Assembly: GCA_032622095.1 (NCBI GenBank)
Contig: CP136064.1
Location: 115,246,004 to 115,310,003 of the forward strand
Origin: Siphonodentalium dalli
Taxonomy: Eukaryota > Mollusca > Scaphopoda > Gadilida > Siphonodentaliidae
Direction of reading: 5' to 3'
DNA: 64,000 nt
Shown: positions 1 through 11,444 of the stretch, piece after piece
Layout of the letters: every line of letters begins with the position of its first letter
How positions within the stretch are numbered: position 1 is the first letter of the stretch
Program-made: the position numbers and the translations under genes
Notes under the pieces: generated by a model
What the model saw: only the letters and a program-made list of their open reading frames with translations
What the model was told of the DNA's origin: nothing
Databases searched by the model: none

Positions 1-64
1 AGAAGAATTAGACGGCAATATTTTTCCCCAGGTGGAAGAAATCGGACTAGGTAAAAACTGATTT

Positions 65-1117
65 TACCTTTCTAGGCAATTTTGCAACAATAGTGCAACA
101 ATATTTCCATTTCAAATCAATATATAAACTTAGAACTCAAATGCTATTTCATTATGATTTAGTTGGGGGAAAAAGTATAGACAATACTGTAAGCTTAAAT
201 CTGATTCACTTAAATTACTGTCATCTAATTTCTTAGTAATTTTGGGGAATATTTTTTCCAGGTCACTACTCAGCATATACCTGTATGTGCAATTCCCCAA
301 CCATCTCCCAAAAAGTGTCCTTCTATTTACTAGAGACCTTTACTTTTGCAAAATCACTATTTTGATTACGGATAGGATATATATTAACCAAGTAAGGTGG
401 ACACCATCACAATTTACCTACGATGGTTAATTGGCGAGACGGCATATTCCCAACTATATTCAGTAACACATATATTTCATGGACAAAGTAATGTGTGTCT
501 CTTTCAGATCCCATGTTCTTATCTGTGTGTTATATACCACAAGGATAATGCTAAAGCATCCTCAAGCAGGACTGGTGGCACATCATTGACTCATCTGCTC
601 ATTACGCCACATGTGGTGTATCTAGTTTCTGTGATTTTGATATTGTGTGATGGACAGGGCGAATGTATTCTTGGAGATTTTTTGTACCTTACTCAATCGT
701 ACCAATAGAATCACGTATATGCTGAAATTGTAAAGTTAACGGCACCGGTGTATAATACGTTTTTGAAAATATGATAAATCGTATCCATAGGGTAGGACAG
801 GCTGAAATTGTAAACTTAAAGTCACCGGTGTAATAATATGTTGTTGAAAATATAAATACTCTGATAGCCTGAAAATAATATATCACCTATTGGGAGCCCC
901 CTGGTGTATTTTTTTATATTTATATTTGTACCTTACTCAATCGTACCGATATAATCACATAGATGCTTAAATTGTAAAGTTAACGCCACCGGTGTACAAT
1001 ATGTTTTTGAAAATGTGATAAATCGTATCGATAGAGTCAGGACAGGCTGAAATTGTAAACTTAAAGTCACTTGTTGTTGAAAATATAAATAATCTGATAG
1101 ACTGAAAATAATGTGTA
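65..1117. repeat. 1.05-kb direct repeat, copy A
   Basis: This block is repeated almost base for base at 2575-3626, offset 2510, with only scattered substitutions and single-base indels. It contains a 103-codon ORF (397-708) that stays open in both copies with one Ser/Pro difference, but I recognise no domain in it and recent duplication alone would keep it open. The last part (from about 683) is itself a two-unit tandem repeat. The ends do not look like LTR ends (no TG...CA) and I see no target duplication. Confidence 0.9.
683..1117. repeat. Two-unit tandem repeat of about 244 bp inside copy A
   Basis: The phrase TGTACCTTACTCAATCGTACC occurs at 683 and again at 927, and the sequence after each matches, including CACCGGTGTA words and the phrase GACAGGCTGAAATTGTAAAC. 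The same pair occurs in copy B (about 3191 and 3436). The tandem duplication therefore predates the 1.05-kb duplication. Confidence 0.85.
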
Positions 1118-1800
1118 TCCCCCTGCTGATGGAGGAGGGGGGTCTCCCCCTGGATTTTTTTTTAAATCCAATGTATTGAGAGCTAATCTAGAGCTCTTGG
1201 AGTCAGTATTTTGAATTTTACTGAGAGTTCACTTTTATCAAGTTTTTGAAGCATAACTTTGGAATTTTTTTATATATGTATGGATTGGAAATGCTTATAA
1301 GTTATTGTCAGATATCTTTTTGTTCAATGGATTATGCTTATCCTGCTTGAAATGAGACCATTATCACTGTAATTCATATGATATGCAGCATAGGCTATTT
1401 TCTAAAATTCAAGTGAGAGACACATTCATAATATACTAGTATAGTAGTACAGAAATAATATGTCTATTAAGTTACATGTAGTAATTACTAGTAGCACTAA
1501 TCTCTATGTTAATTATTCATTTGGTATTATGAGATCTCACATGATAACCAGGTTTACTTGATCAAATTGTCACTGTTCATGTACTGTATTGTGTAATTTC
1601 ACTTGAATTTGATTGAAATACTGAAGTCTGAAGGGTTAACTCAAATATTTGAAGTTTTCACAGATGAAAGCTAGATAAAGCCAAACACACTTTACAGTAT
1701 TATTCCAACTGTTAAACTTAAGTTAAATCTTTTTGTAAACTTACATGTCTTATATCAATATATATATATATTTATTATATACTTGCCCATGAATTATAAG
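1118..1800. other. AT-rich spacer, no gene seen
   Basis: No coding exon, RNA gene or clear repeat was seen. There is a short G-rich/C-rich patch near 1130-1150 and a TA microsatellite near 1760-1772. Confidence 0.6.
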
Positions 1801-1810
1801 GTTTTAGCAG

Positions 1811-1860
1811 TGAGATATAAGTGATATCCCACTAGTGAGATATAAGTGATATCCCACTGG
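1811..1860. repeat. 25-bp direct tandem repeat, two units
   Basis: TGAGATATAAGTGATATCCC plus ACTAG or ACTGG occurs twice back to back. Each unit also contains the small palindrome GTGATATCCCAC. Confidence 0.85.
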
Positions 1861-1926
1861 TGAAATTTCTGATGCATTGACATTCATTGGAGGCCATAGG
1901 CAAGTAACTAAAGTATATAATAAACA

Positions 1927-2083
1927 GAATATCCACACTTTTTCAGTGGATATGGGTTAAATCTCATTCGTGATGAAAAAACATTTGAATTTCCACTCGT
2001 GGCTAAAGCCACTCGTGGAAATTCAATGTTTTGTCATCACTCATGAGATATAACCCATATCCACTGAAAAAGTGTGGATATCC
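1927..2083. repeat. Long hairpin of about 157 bp
   Basis: The two halves are near-perfect reverse complements. The outer ends read ATATCCACAC and GTGTGGATAT, and the stem continues through TCAGTGGATATGGGTT to a tight centre CGTGGCTAAAGCCACG near 2005. It probably is a small foldback MITE. The lack of a loop means it would form a cruciform or a stable RNA stem if transcribed. Confidence 0.9.
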
Positions 2084-2120
2084 TCTATATACTAGAAGGT
2101 GACCCGACTTCGTCCGGGCT

Positions 2121-2570
2121 TTGACCTTGAATTGTCCATTTTGAAGGTCAAGGTCAAGTGGGGTCACGATTTGACCAGTCCAAAAACACTGCCCGGACAA
2201 AAGTACCTGACAAACGTGCCCGTCGAAATCCATCCGGTTTTACCCGATTTGACCTTGAATTGATCATTTTGAAGGTCAAGGTCTGGTCGGGGTCACGATT
2301 GGACCCGTCCAAAACAATCAGTGGACAAAAGTACCCCCACGTATCAAATTTCGTCGAAATCCCATCAAAATTGGCGATTTGACCTTGAAGTTACCCGATT
2401 TCAAGGTCAAGGTCACATCGCACGGGCAAATGAATATGCTTAAGAGACTCGCCATAAGAAAGTACCACCACATACCAAGTTTCATCGAAATCCCGTGATA
2501 TTCGGGCGTTTGACCTTGAAATGACCCGAGTTCAAGGTCAAGGTCACGTCGAACGGACAAATTAATAGGC
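2121..2570. repeat. Four-unit tandem array (about 130 bp) with AAGGTCA motifs
   Basis: TTGACCTTGAA begins at 2121, 2249, 2379 and 2510, giving spacings of 128, 130 and 131 bp. Each unit has TGACCTTGAA followed about 20 bp later by AAGGTCAAGGTC, so each is a small inverted repeat, then a GGTCACG block and a sequence like AGTACC..CA...TC..AATTTCGTCGAAATCC. TCAAGGTCA fits the extended half-site bound by ERR/SF-1-type nuclear receptors; function is not implied by the match. Confidence 0.85.
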
Positions 2571-2574
2571 CCAT

Positions 2575-3626
2575 ACCTTTCTAGGCAATTTTGCAACAAT
2601 AGTGCAACAATATTTCCATTTCAAATCAATATATAAACTTAAAACTCAAATGCTATTTCATTATGATTTAGTTGGGGAAAAAAGTATAGACAATACTGTA
2701 AGCTTAAATTTGATTCACTTAAATTACTGTCATCTAATTTCTTAGTAATTTTGGGGAATATTTTTTCCAGGTCACTACTCAGCATATACCTGTATGTGCA
2801 ATTCCCCAACCATCTCCCAAAAAGTGTCCTTCTAGTTACTAGAGACCTTTACTTTTGCAAAATCACTATTTTGATTACGGATAGGATATATATTAACCAA
2901 GTAGGTGGACACCATCACAATTTACCTACGATGGTTAATTGGCGAGACGGCATATTCCCAACTATATTCAGTAACACATATATTTCATGGACAAAGTAAT
3001 GTGTGTCTCTTTCAGATCCCATGTTCCTATCTGTGTGTTATATACCACAAGGATAATGCTAAAGCATCCCCAAGCAGGACTGGTGGTACATCATTGACTC
3101 ATCTGCTCATTACGCCACATGTGGTGTATCTAGTTTCTGTGATTTTGATATTGTGTGATGGACAGGGCGAATGTATTCTTGGAGATTTTTTGTACCTTAC
3201 TCAATCGTACCAATAGAATCACGTATATGCTGAAATTGTAAAGTTAACGGCACCGGTGTATAATACGTTTTTGAAAATATGATAAATCGTATCCATAGGG
3301 TCAGGACAGGCTGAAATTGTAAACTTAAAGTCACCGGTGTAATAATATGTTGTTGAAAATATAAATACTCTGATAGCCTGAAAATAATATATCACCTATT
3401 GGGAGCCCCCTGGTGTATTTTTTTATATTTATATTTGTACCTTACTCAATCGTACCGATAGAATCACGTAGATGCTTAAATTGTAAAGTTAACGCCACCG
3501 GTGTACAATATGTTTTTGAAAATGTGATAAATCGTATCGATAGAGTCAGGACAGGCTGAAATTGTAAACTTAAAGTCACTTGTTGTTGAAAATATAAATA
3601 ATCTGATAGACTGAAAATAATGTGTA
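2575..3626. repeat. 1.05-kb direct repeat, copy B
   Basis: Second copy of 65-1117, same orientation. The conserved ORF lies at 2905-3216. Similarity stops after AATGTGTA in both copies (1117 and 3626), where copy A runs into a C-rich stretch and copy B continues with CCCATTGGGAACCCC, a sequence also seen near the middle of each copy (CCTATTGGGAGCCCC). Confidence 0.9.
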
Positions 3627-4340
3627 ACCCATTGGGAACCCCTAGTTTAGTGAAGTGCATTGTGGTAGTTTAATTGTGTTTCTCCTCCATTTTTATTTTC
3701 TGGAATTATCACCAAGATTTCTCCACTCTATTCTCTTATAAAATCTAGCTACCCTGATCGGTCAAATTCTTTTGATAATTCTATCTAAATACATCTTAGC
3801 TACTATTCGGATCTGCTGTCCCGGTCTAAAAATGGATAGTTTGACCAAAACGACTATTGACAAAACTTTGTTTACAAATTGAGCGCACTCGTCGTGACTC
3901 GATAACCCGTCCACGCTGCAAATTTATTATCGAAAACAAATTCAATTTCTTCCATCTAAAACTTAATTACGTGCTGAACTCTGTCATTTTAAGAATATAG
4001 TAGTATTACACACATATACACCAAGTTTCAGCTCAAAATTTTGAAAAATGACAGTTTTATAGACATAAATCAATTTTAATGGGAAATCGTTTGTTAAATT
4101 TTATCATCGAAAAAAAAATCATTTCTTCGATCTAAAAAATAATTACGTGCTGTACCCTGTCATTTTAGGAATATATAAGTATCCCAAACACAGACACCAA
4201 GTCTGAGCTTAAATTTTGGAAAAATAAGAGATTTATCGACATAAATGGATTTGTATATGGCAGATGCCATGTTAAATAAATTTTATGGCCCTGCAAATGT
4301 TTTCTGAGCTGTTCGATATTGGGCACTAGAGTCCATATTT
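3627..4340. repeat. Degenerate tandem repeat, about 177-bp period
   Basis: TTACGTGCTG..CCCTGTCATTTTA-like sequence occurs at 3966 and 4143 and the following 90 bp are alike (CACCAAGT.T.AGCT.AAATTTTG). No gene seen. Confidence 0.6.
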
Positions 4341-5070
4341 GACCGGTTCACCCTGATAATTGTGTGACAGTACAGTCGCGTTACTTTATACGTCAACATT
4401 GGTCATTATCACTCGACAAAATTATTTCGGTCTATCGTATCAACCCCTATTTCCCCCGCGTAGCCTGACTAAGTGTCAACATTGGTCTTTATCGCTCCAC
4501 TAGTTTGTATCGTTTCATCGGTATGAATTCCATATCCAATTATCCATATATAACCAACCCAACCTCTAATCCCGGTCCAATTTATTTATTTCTTTCATCG
4601 GTATATAGTCATGTTACGTAATATTTTATTTCGTGATACTTGTACTTATATGTCTAGGGTATTACTATACGTATATCAATTGCTTTTCCTTTCTATATAA
4701 TCCTGGTGCCATCTATAGAGATAATTTCAGACCCCCCCCTCAATTTTATATCATTGCTGCTTTAGTACTAGTACAGTCGCGGTGCATTTAATACATGGCA
4801 ACATTGATCCACTAATTAATTTATGTCAGTTCATCGGTACAAACCCCTTTTCTCCGAGTCCATATAACCAACCCAAAATCTTATAGAACTCCATAAATGA
4901 CTATTCTGGCACTATATAGAGATGACTAAGATTCTGACACCCCCTATTTTATAGCCTTGTTGCAACAGTAGAGTTGATATGCATAATATGTCAACATTGG
5001 TCGTTATCGCTCTACAAATTTATATCGGTTCAACCCTTAGTTCCCTGTATCGCCCACCCCTCCCTCAATT
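4341..5070. repeat. Diverged tandem repeats
   Basis: A phrase like TCAACATTGGTC(A/T)TTATCGCTC recurs near 4395, 4475, 4795 and 5005, each followed by a TTTATATCGGTTCA-like and a pyrimidine-rich ATAACCAACCC segment. Spacing is irregular. No coding sequence seen. Confidence 0.55.
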
Positions 5071-5341
5071 TATTTTTTCATTTGTATTATAGTCTCGTCA
5101 CATACACATTTTATCTTTTGTAACTTTTGCTTCAAAGCATCGAGTTCGCTGCAGACAATACAAAACTGACAACATTTTGAAATGTAAGCAGGCTTCAAAC
5201 TCATCTTATCCAAGAAAAACTCTGGTTACATAAGAAATTTGTGTATAAGGTGTACGCGCATTTGTTGCGTTAAAAACCAAAGGTCCCAAGTCAAGGTCCA
5301 AATCCCCAACACACTGATGTGAGGTTTAACTCCATCTACAT

Positions 5342-5996
5342 ACAGTAATGTCCAAAGTAATTGATCACTTAATCACAGCAAATTTGTGTTTATTTTTTCA
5401 TGATTCTAAATCCTGAAAAATTACCCATAATTATGTTGTGGTTAAAGGGTCAATTACTTTGGGCATTACTGTAACCAATATAAGGATTTGAGGTTTAATG
5501 ATAACTCCATCATCATACAGTAATGTTCAAAACAATTGACCACTTGACCAGAGCAGAATAATGGGTAATTTGTCAGGATTGTAAATGCTGAAAACATACC
5601 CATAATTCTGCTGTGGTTAAGTGGTCAATTACTTTGGGCATTACTGTAACCAATATAAGGATTTGAGGTTCAATGATAACTCCATCATCATACAGTAATG
5701 TTCAAAACAATTGACCACTTGACCAGAGCAGAATAATGGGTAATTTGTCAGGATTGTAAATGCTGAAAACATACCCATAATTCTGCTGTGGTTAAGTGGT
5801 CAATTACTTTGGGCATTACTGTAACCAATATAAGGATTTGAGGTTCAATGATAACTCTATCCTCATACAGTAATTTCAAAGTAATTGACCACTTGACCAC
5901 AGCAAAATTATTGGTAAATTTTCAGGATTTCAAATCCTGAAAAATTACCAATAATTCTGATGTGGTTAAGTGGTCAATTACTTTGGGCATTACTGT
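5342..5996. repeat. Tandem array of four palindromic MITEs, period 175 bp
   Basis: Four copies span 5342-5472, 5517-5647, 5692-5822 and 5867-5996. Each begins ACAGTAATGT.CAAA.CAATTGA, ends as the reverse complement (TCAATTACTTTGGGCATTACTGT without breaks) and folds on itself through AGCA.AATTATGGGTAA and TTACCCATAATTCTGCT. The 44-bp linkers are also repeated. Units two and three are nearly identical, suggesting recent unequal amplification. Relatives with a longer centre occur at 13413, 49091 and 53718. Confidence 0.9.
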
Positions 5997-6097
5997 AACC
6001 AATACAAGGATGTGAGCTCAGTGTGAGGTTTAATGAGAACTCCATCCACATAACTAATAATTATGTGTGAAAATTAAAACAAAACAAAATAAATTCC

Positions 6098-6415
6098 ATG
6101 ATGGCGTCCAATATGGACTGCCTAATTCTGCTCCAAAACATGTATATTGAATATATGGATGTTTATTGGGGGAAACCGATTATTTCAATGATATTTTCAT
6201 TAACTTGGATCCAAAACCCGACTTACGGGATCGTGCGACTGTATCTTAAGCATATGTGCATATTTAATGAGCCAACAATTGGAATCCCAACAGAGAAGAT
6301 TGGCGTGGGTCCCTTGCGCGATCCGTCCATCGAAAACTATTTAGACATCTCAAGACATGTAAGACCCAATAACTTAATATACAGAATAGATACATCTATT
6401 TGCCTGAGTGACTAA
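6098..6415 (+). CDS. Unrecognised ORF of 105 codons
   Basis: An open frame starts with two methionines (MMASNMDCL) and ends with a stop at 6413-6415. I recognise no domain. The first 18 residues have a faint likeness to the known start of vertebrate HFM1 (S-N-x-D-C-L spacing), and it lies upstream of the first HFM1 exon on the same strand, but no donor site in the compatible phase was found near the matching part. It could as easily be a chance ORF beside repeats. No splice or promoter evidence. Confidence 0.15.
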   Translation: MMASNMDCLILLQNMYIEYMDVYWGKPIISMIFSLTWIQNPTYGIVRLYLKHMCIFNEPTIGIPTEKIGVGPLRDPSIENYLDISRHVRPNNLIYRIDTSICLSD

Positions 6416-6447
6416 TATTTATATTTGTTACAATGAGGTCAAATAGT

Positions 6448-6700
6448 TGCGAAGCCAGCACCACAATTCTTTCCCTCCATAGTAAATCTTAAAACAACTT
6501 CTAAAGAATTATTAATTCTTCTTATATTTGGTATGAAGCGTCCTTTGTTAACTGGAGTTCAGATTTGTTAACATCACGTCACCAAGTTAATTACTTGCGA
6601 AGCCACAGCCATAACTATTTCCCTCCATAGTAATTCTCAAAACAATTTCTTAAGAACAATTGACCAGGTCAGTCGTGCAATTATTGGAAGAGCCACAGAC
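6448..6700. repeat. Two-unit tandem repeat, about 146 bp
   Basis: GCGAAGCCA followed by ATTTCCCTCCATAGTAA occurs near 6450 and 6597, with similar flanks ending in AAAACAA.TTCT.AAGAA. Confidence 0.7.
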
Positions 6701-7250
6701 AATCATTTTTTAAAAACCAAATGTTACATTTAAATTATTGCTTTATTTAAACAAAAACAAAAAATTAAATGAGAAAATTAACTTTTACTACTTGTTAAAT
6801 TTTATCTTTTAATTATTTCATTTAAATTTTAGTATTTACAGTATACTATGCCCAAATCTTTATAATCTGTTGAGTGACCCCACAGTCGTTTACTTTGTTA
6901 GTAATAATTTGAAGGATTACTTGTTTAAACGCAATTGTTATCAAAATATTTTATGTATTTTTTATAATTTCTATTTATATGTAATACTATAATCTTGGTG
7001 GTGTTACCATTTCTGACTATGGTTTTCTTGTAATTAAACTGAGTGGGGTATATTTTGTCTCACATAAGAACCCTGGTGTAAAGATTGATTTATTGGTCAT
7101 ATACTGGCAGGATATTGTCCATTGGGCGATTCCATTCATTATCATGGGCTACAATTGGTAAACTACCCTGGGCAAAAGTGAATGGAATGATATTCGGAGT
7201 AATCTAAAAACAGCATAGTTACAACTGCAAACAAAATAATTTTTTGTTGA
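6701..7250. other. AT-rich spacer, nothing seen
   Basis: Strongly AT-rich sequence with no recognisable exon, RNA gene or repeat structure. Confidence 0.5.
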
Positions 7251-7254
7251 CAAA

Positions 7255-7400
7255 ACTCATATTGGGCGTGTCAAACAGACCTAGACTTAAGTAAATGAGC
7301 AAAAATATCTGATATTCACAATGAAACAATGAGAATTTAGACTTTTATCGAACAAGCAAATATATCTAATTTTAGAATAACCTTGACACTAAGTATCTAA
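7255..7400 (-). pseudogene. Fragment of an unrecognised dispersed element (copy 1)
   Basis: The stretch from GGGCGTGTC through AATGAG(C/T)AAAAATAT(C/T)TGAT to AACCTTGACAC.AAG is shared with 14345-14485. In the second copy the minus strand holds overlapping open frames, so the coding strand of the parent element may be the minus strand. Too decayed here to name. Confidence 0.4.
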
Positions 7401-7799
7401 AACTTTGGATAAATAATTTTAACTGTGATTCAATTGAACTATGTATTTCTGAATTATATATTACATATTTATGGCAAATTATTAAAATTAAATTCATTTA
7501 ATCCATTACTTAAATATTTTGCATGTGCTTTCTCAGATGACATTCAATCTTCGCGGTCTCTGATGTCCCAATACTATATGACAATATATGTAAAGAAGAG
7601 TAAAGGCCAAAAAGAAAATGACCTGTGTTTCTGGTAACCCGCCGGCCTGTCTTCAAACAACCCCGACTGTTTTCATTTTATTGATTTTGTAAAACAAATT
7701 AAAAAATTTTATGTATTTTTACCAACATGTCCATCGATATTGATCAAAGGTGAGCAATATACATGAGCTGTAACATTCCAGTTATATGGGGCTGGATCA

Positions 7800-8425
7800 C
7801 CACTGTAATGTGTGACAAGTGACTATTATATGTACAAAGTAGGTCACTCCCCCACATCTAAGAAATCTCGCTAAAACGAACATGCCCAGGCGACCAATTG
7901 TGAAACCCGCCCACTCTGTTCACTTAAATATAGATAAATGCCATCAAACAATACCCAACCCTGGTCCACAAAAAGTACAAATGTATCTACTAATAACCAT
8001 TTCGTTACCCCCCCCCCCCCCCACCCTATGTCTAATTAATCTCGCCAAGAGGAACACACCCAGTCGACCCAGTGTGACCCCCCCTCTCCATATTCACTCT
8101 GTTCGCTTTAATATAGAAAAATGTACTCCAACAGTACCCAACCCTGCCTCCAAAATGTATATATATATATATATATATTTACTAATAACCTTTTGTTATC
8201 CCCTACCCCCACCCCCCTTTCGCCAATAGGAGCTTGTCCAGTTGACACAGCAAGACGTTTAACTACGAATATCGTTCAAAATAGACTACATACATGTATT
8301 GGCAACTACTGTCCCACCCCCAACCACCCCCATCCCAACTCTGCATGCTTGTAATACCCACTGACATACCCATTCACCCCAGCAAACCCCCCCCCCCGCT
8401 TCCAACTGTGCATGCTTATATGCTT
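7800..8425. repeat. C-rich tandem repeat with TA microsatellite
   Basis: CACTCTGTTC(A/G)CTT.AATATAGA.AAATG occurs at 7912 and 8095 (period 183 bp), within longer matching units containing ACCCAACCCTG and CTAATAACC. Pure C runs lie near 8009-8022 and 8388-8397, and an (AT)n run lies at about 8157-8179. The open frames here are low-complexity by-products. Confidence 0.75.
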
Positions 8426-8429
8426 ATAT

Positions 8430-9180
8430 ATAGATATAAATGTACTCTATTAAATATATTACAATTAAGCAACATCGCAATGTGTATTGTTGGTGGATTA
8501 GTTTCTCAAGACACACATGTATTATTCTGACCATGCGCAAAATATCACTTTTCAATTGGATATATATATACCAACGAGGAATTTCGTAGCAGAAACACTG
8601 CATGCAAGATAGGGTTCGTGCTGCCTATTGCTAATTTAGCAAAATTGCTATAAAAAAATGAATTTGCAACAAAATAATTCCGATTTGCAACAGAAATTGG
8701 CCCCTACCTTTTTGGCTTTTGGCAATTGATCCCCATCTGGTTAAAATCAAGCTTGCAGTCAATTGGTCGGAAACAAAAACAAACATTGCTATCCGGTCGC
8801 GACATTGCTAATTGGGTCCTAATTGAAAGTGTATAATGGATTCGCGCCTTATGTCACATCGGCTTGTATAGCTGTAGTGAATGGGTTTCAAATTTCTACT
8901 AAATTTTAACACAGAGTGGGCTATTGACTCAAATTTGACAAATATTAGTCAAACAAAGGGCTTTCTGAAGTCTAACTCGTTAGGAAACTGTTTTGATAGT
9001 GGGTGTGAGATAAATTATCATAAATATGTGCCTTCATAACTCAGCTTTCACAAACAGCAAATATGATTTGTAAGTGTTTTTTTGTGTGCAAATACTCAAT
9101 TCAATAGTGGCACCAAAATATATAGGTCGGGAAAAAATGTGGCAAAAGAAAATGAAAACTGGCTAAAAAATTAAGCAATT
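8430..9180. other. Spacer, nothing seen
   Basis: No exon or strong repeat recognised; a patch near 8640-8830 has several AATTTGCAACA and TTGCTA words. Confidence 0.5.
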
Positions 9181-9191
9181 GGCAACAGTAG

Positions 9192-9255
9192 AATTCCTCA
9201 TCGAAAAGTACCCTAGAAACCATTCTCAATATAAAGTGAACACCATTTCCCTACG
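9192..9255. repeat. Dispersed repeat fragment shared with 21810
   Basis: About 62 bp from AATTCCTCATCGAAAAGTA to ACACCATTTCCCTA match 21809-21872 with few changes. Nothing else around it was recognised. Confidence 0.6.
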
Positions 9256-9744
9256 GAGCGCGTTTCTGAGACCGACTACAGTGTTGGCAACTGGTAATTT
9301 TGGACCAGCGCGAACTCTGGTGCAAGGAATAAAAAGTTTACTAAGTATACATGAATTTAATGGAAATATAATATTAACTTGTTTGTGACATTATGGTATT
9401 ATTATTTCCATTGTATAATATTATAATCCTTTTTGATCTACTAAGCAGTGAGTGGTGGATATATGTTATTAAGTGGTCAGACCAGTTATACTTGTATATT
9501 ACAGAAGAAGAATCACAAAAGAATAAAGATTAAAGAAGAAGATGACACCATGAGTTCACAGCTATCTAACTCACAGTCACTTGGGTATCACCTTAGGCTA
9601 TCATAAATAAACTTTGTTTCCAAACTATAACTCACATATAACATAAAAGCCTCGATCTCTAGACAAAATATTTTATTGGTTTCTTTGTGAACGATTTCTT
9701 TTAAATCCAGTCAAATGATATTCGTATAGTAATATGATTTAATT

Positions 9745-10460
9745 ATACCCCCATCCCAAAAGATGGGGGGTATACTGGATTACATGCGTCCGTACGTCCG
9801 TCTGCCTGGGGGTCTGTGTCGGGGCATCCTTGTGTCCGTCTGCTCATATATCTCAACCATGGGTTATCGGATATCTATGAAATTTGGTATGCAGGTTTGG
9901 CATCAGGAGGGCATTCAAAAGAGAGTTCATTGACATTGTTCACATTTTCCGTTCAAGAGTTATCCCTCTTCGTTTATCTGAAAATGTTGGATTTCTGTCC
10001 ATCTGCTCATATATCTTAACCATGGGTTATCCGATCTCAATGAAATTTGGTATGCAGGTTTGGCATCAGGTTGGCTTTCAAAAGAGGGTTCATTGACGTT
10101 GTTCACATTTTCCATTCAAGATTTATCCCTCTTTGTTTATTTGAAAATGTTGGATTTCCATCCGTTCGATCTTATATCTCAACCATGCGTTATCGTATCT
10201 CAATGAAATTTGGTATGCAGGTTTGGCATCATGAGGGCTTTCAAAAGAGGGTTCATTGACATTGTTCTCATTTTCTTCAAGAGTTATCCCTCTTTCTTTA
10301 TCTGAAAATGTTGGACTTCCGTCCGTCGTTCGTTATAATTGTCCAGTAATTTGTTAGTGTTCATCAAATTTTTTCTTGCAATTTGGTTTCCCGAACTGCT
10401 CATATTTCAATTTTTACCATGGGGGTATCCCAGCACCCGTGGTGCAACCTCTTGTTTTAA
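9745..10460. repeat. Repeat with GGGGGTATAC ends and about 162-bp tandem units
   Basis: The left edge carries the inverted pair ATACCCCCATC and GATGGGGGGTATAC, and the right edge has CCATGGGGGTATCCC. Between lie three to four units (GTCCGTC at 9834, GTCCATC at 9997, CCATCCG at 10159 and a part near 10320) each containing CTCATATATCT.AACCATG, ATGAAATTTGGTATGCAGGT and TTATCCCTCTT. The GTCCGTC-rich head is typical of a repeat class common in marine invertebrates. Open frames here only follow the repeat period. Confidence 0.8.
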
Positions 10461-10594
10461 AATGTATGCAACAATCTTGTGCCTACAGTGGGGGTGGTAA
10501 TATTGTAGTGCGATGACTTCCTACTGGTTTGTCTGAGATGCCTCCTCGAACTTCAAATCAGTGTAATAAGTTAATCCCATGGGAATGAGTAAAG

Positions 10595-10770
10595 TATAAT
10601 TACAGAGTGAGAGGGAATTTGGACACAGAACGTGTGAGTCATTGCTGCCGCTGATTGCGTTTTGTTCTGAATGCCAATTCACGAGGTAATTATCTGACAT
10701 AAAAGAGTGGTCTGCTTTATCTGTCCGATTTATCCAGAGCGGAACAATAACTATGCATTCTTAGGACAGT
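10595..10770. repeat. Dispersed repeat, copy 1 (relative at 13045-13200)
   Basis: Shared order of words: GGACACAGAA, GCTG(A/T)..GCG or GTTGATTG, GGTAA.TATCTGA, TTTATCTG(T/C)CCGATT, then GGAACAATAACTATGCATTCTTA, which matches nearly without change. Confidence 0.6.
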
Positions 10771-10818
10771 AACTTATACACCCCTGATCAAGTGATCCTG
10801 CTAATATGCTATAATGCT

Positions 10819-11266
10819 GGTGGTCCTGCTGAATTGCTATGATGTGGGTAGGGCAAACTGATGCCTTTATGAAAAAGGTCCGTTCATTTTTCTAAAGTGT
10901 AATTTTTGCAGTGTTTGGCTAATCCGAGCGATTTGATACAAAACCAGTATGTATGAAATATTCAAGAACATATATATTTTTGAAAAATATAATAATGTTA
11001 TATTTTAAAATGTTTCTAAAACTACGAGAATGGTGTTTCTAAAACGACTTGATTGTAGTCAATTTTCAACAACTAATACAACCAGTATTAAAAATATTTC
11101 ACAATAAATATGTTTTTGAATGTTTGATACACATAATGGCTTTTCCTGTATATGTTCAGATTATCGGAACACCGCGAAAAAGACAAATTAAAAAAATATA
11201 ACTGTACTTTTTGTTAACAGCATCAGTTTGCCCTAACAGCATCATAGCAATTCAGCAGGACCCATC
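10819..11266. mobile_element. Foldback element of about 450 bp
   Basis: GGTCCTGCTGAATTGCTATGATG...AGGGCAAACTGATG at 10825-10864 returns as its reverse complement at 11220-11262. The loop of about 350 bp is AT-rich and contains no gene. Confidence 0.75.
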
Positions 11267-11444
11267 TGCATCCTTGCACATTATCAGGACCACTTGACCA
11301 TGCATAGGTTTTAAATGCATTATATGGACAATAAGTGCATTCGGCAAAGTCTAGCTCTGAGTTTGTAAGATAGGAGCTTGCAATCTGATACTGTTGTATA
11401 AACTGCATGTTCAGAGAAATAATGTTAGAGCGAGAACAAAGGTA

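Noticed and set aside
65-3626. The 1.05-kb direct repeats as LTRs of a retrotransposon
   Set aside because: No TG...CA ends, no primer-binding site or polypurine tract, no gag/pol in the 1.46-kb interior, and no target duplication.
7882-8530. Three overlapping proline-rich ORFs as genes
   Set aside because: They translate a C-rich tandem repeat with homopolymer and TA runs; composition alone keeps the frames open.
9816-10259. Three similar ORFs as a small gene family
   Set aside because: They repeat with the 162-bp period of the tandem repeat and are not independent.
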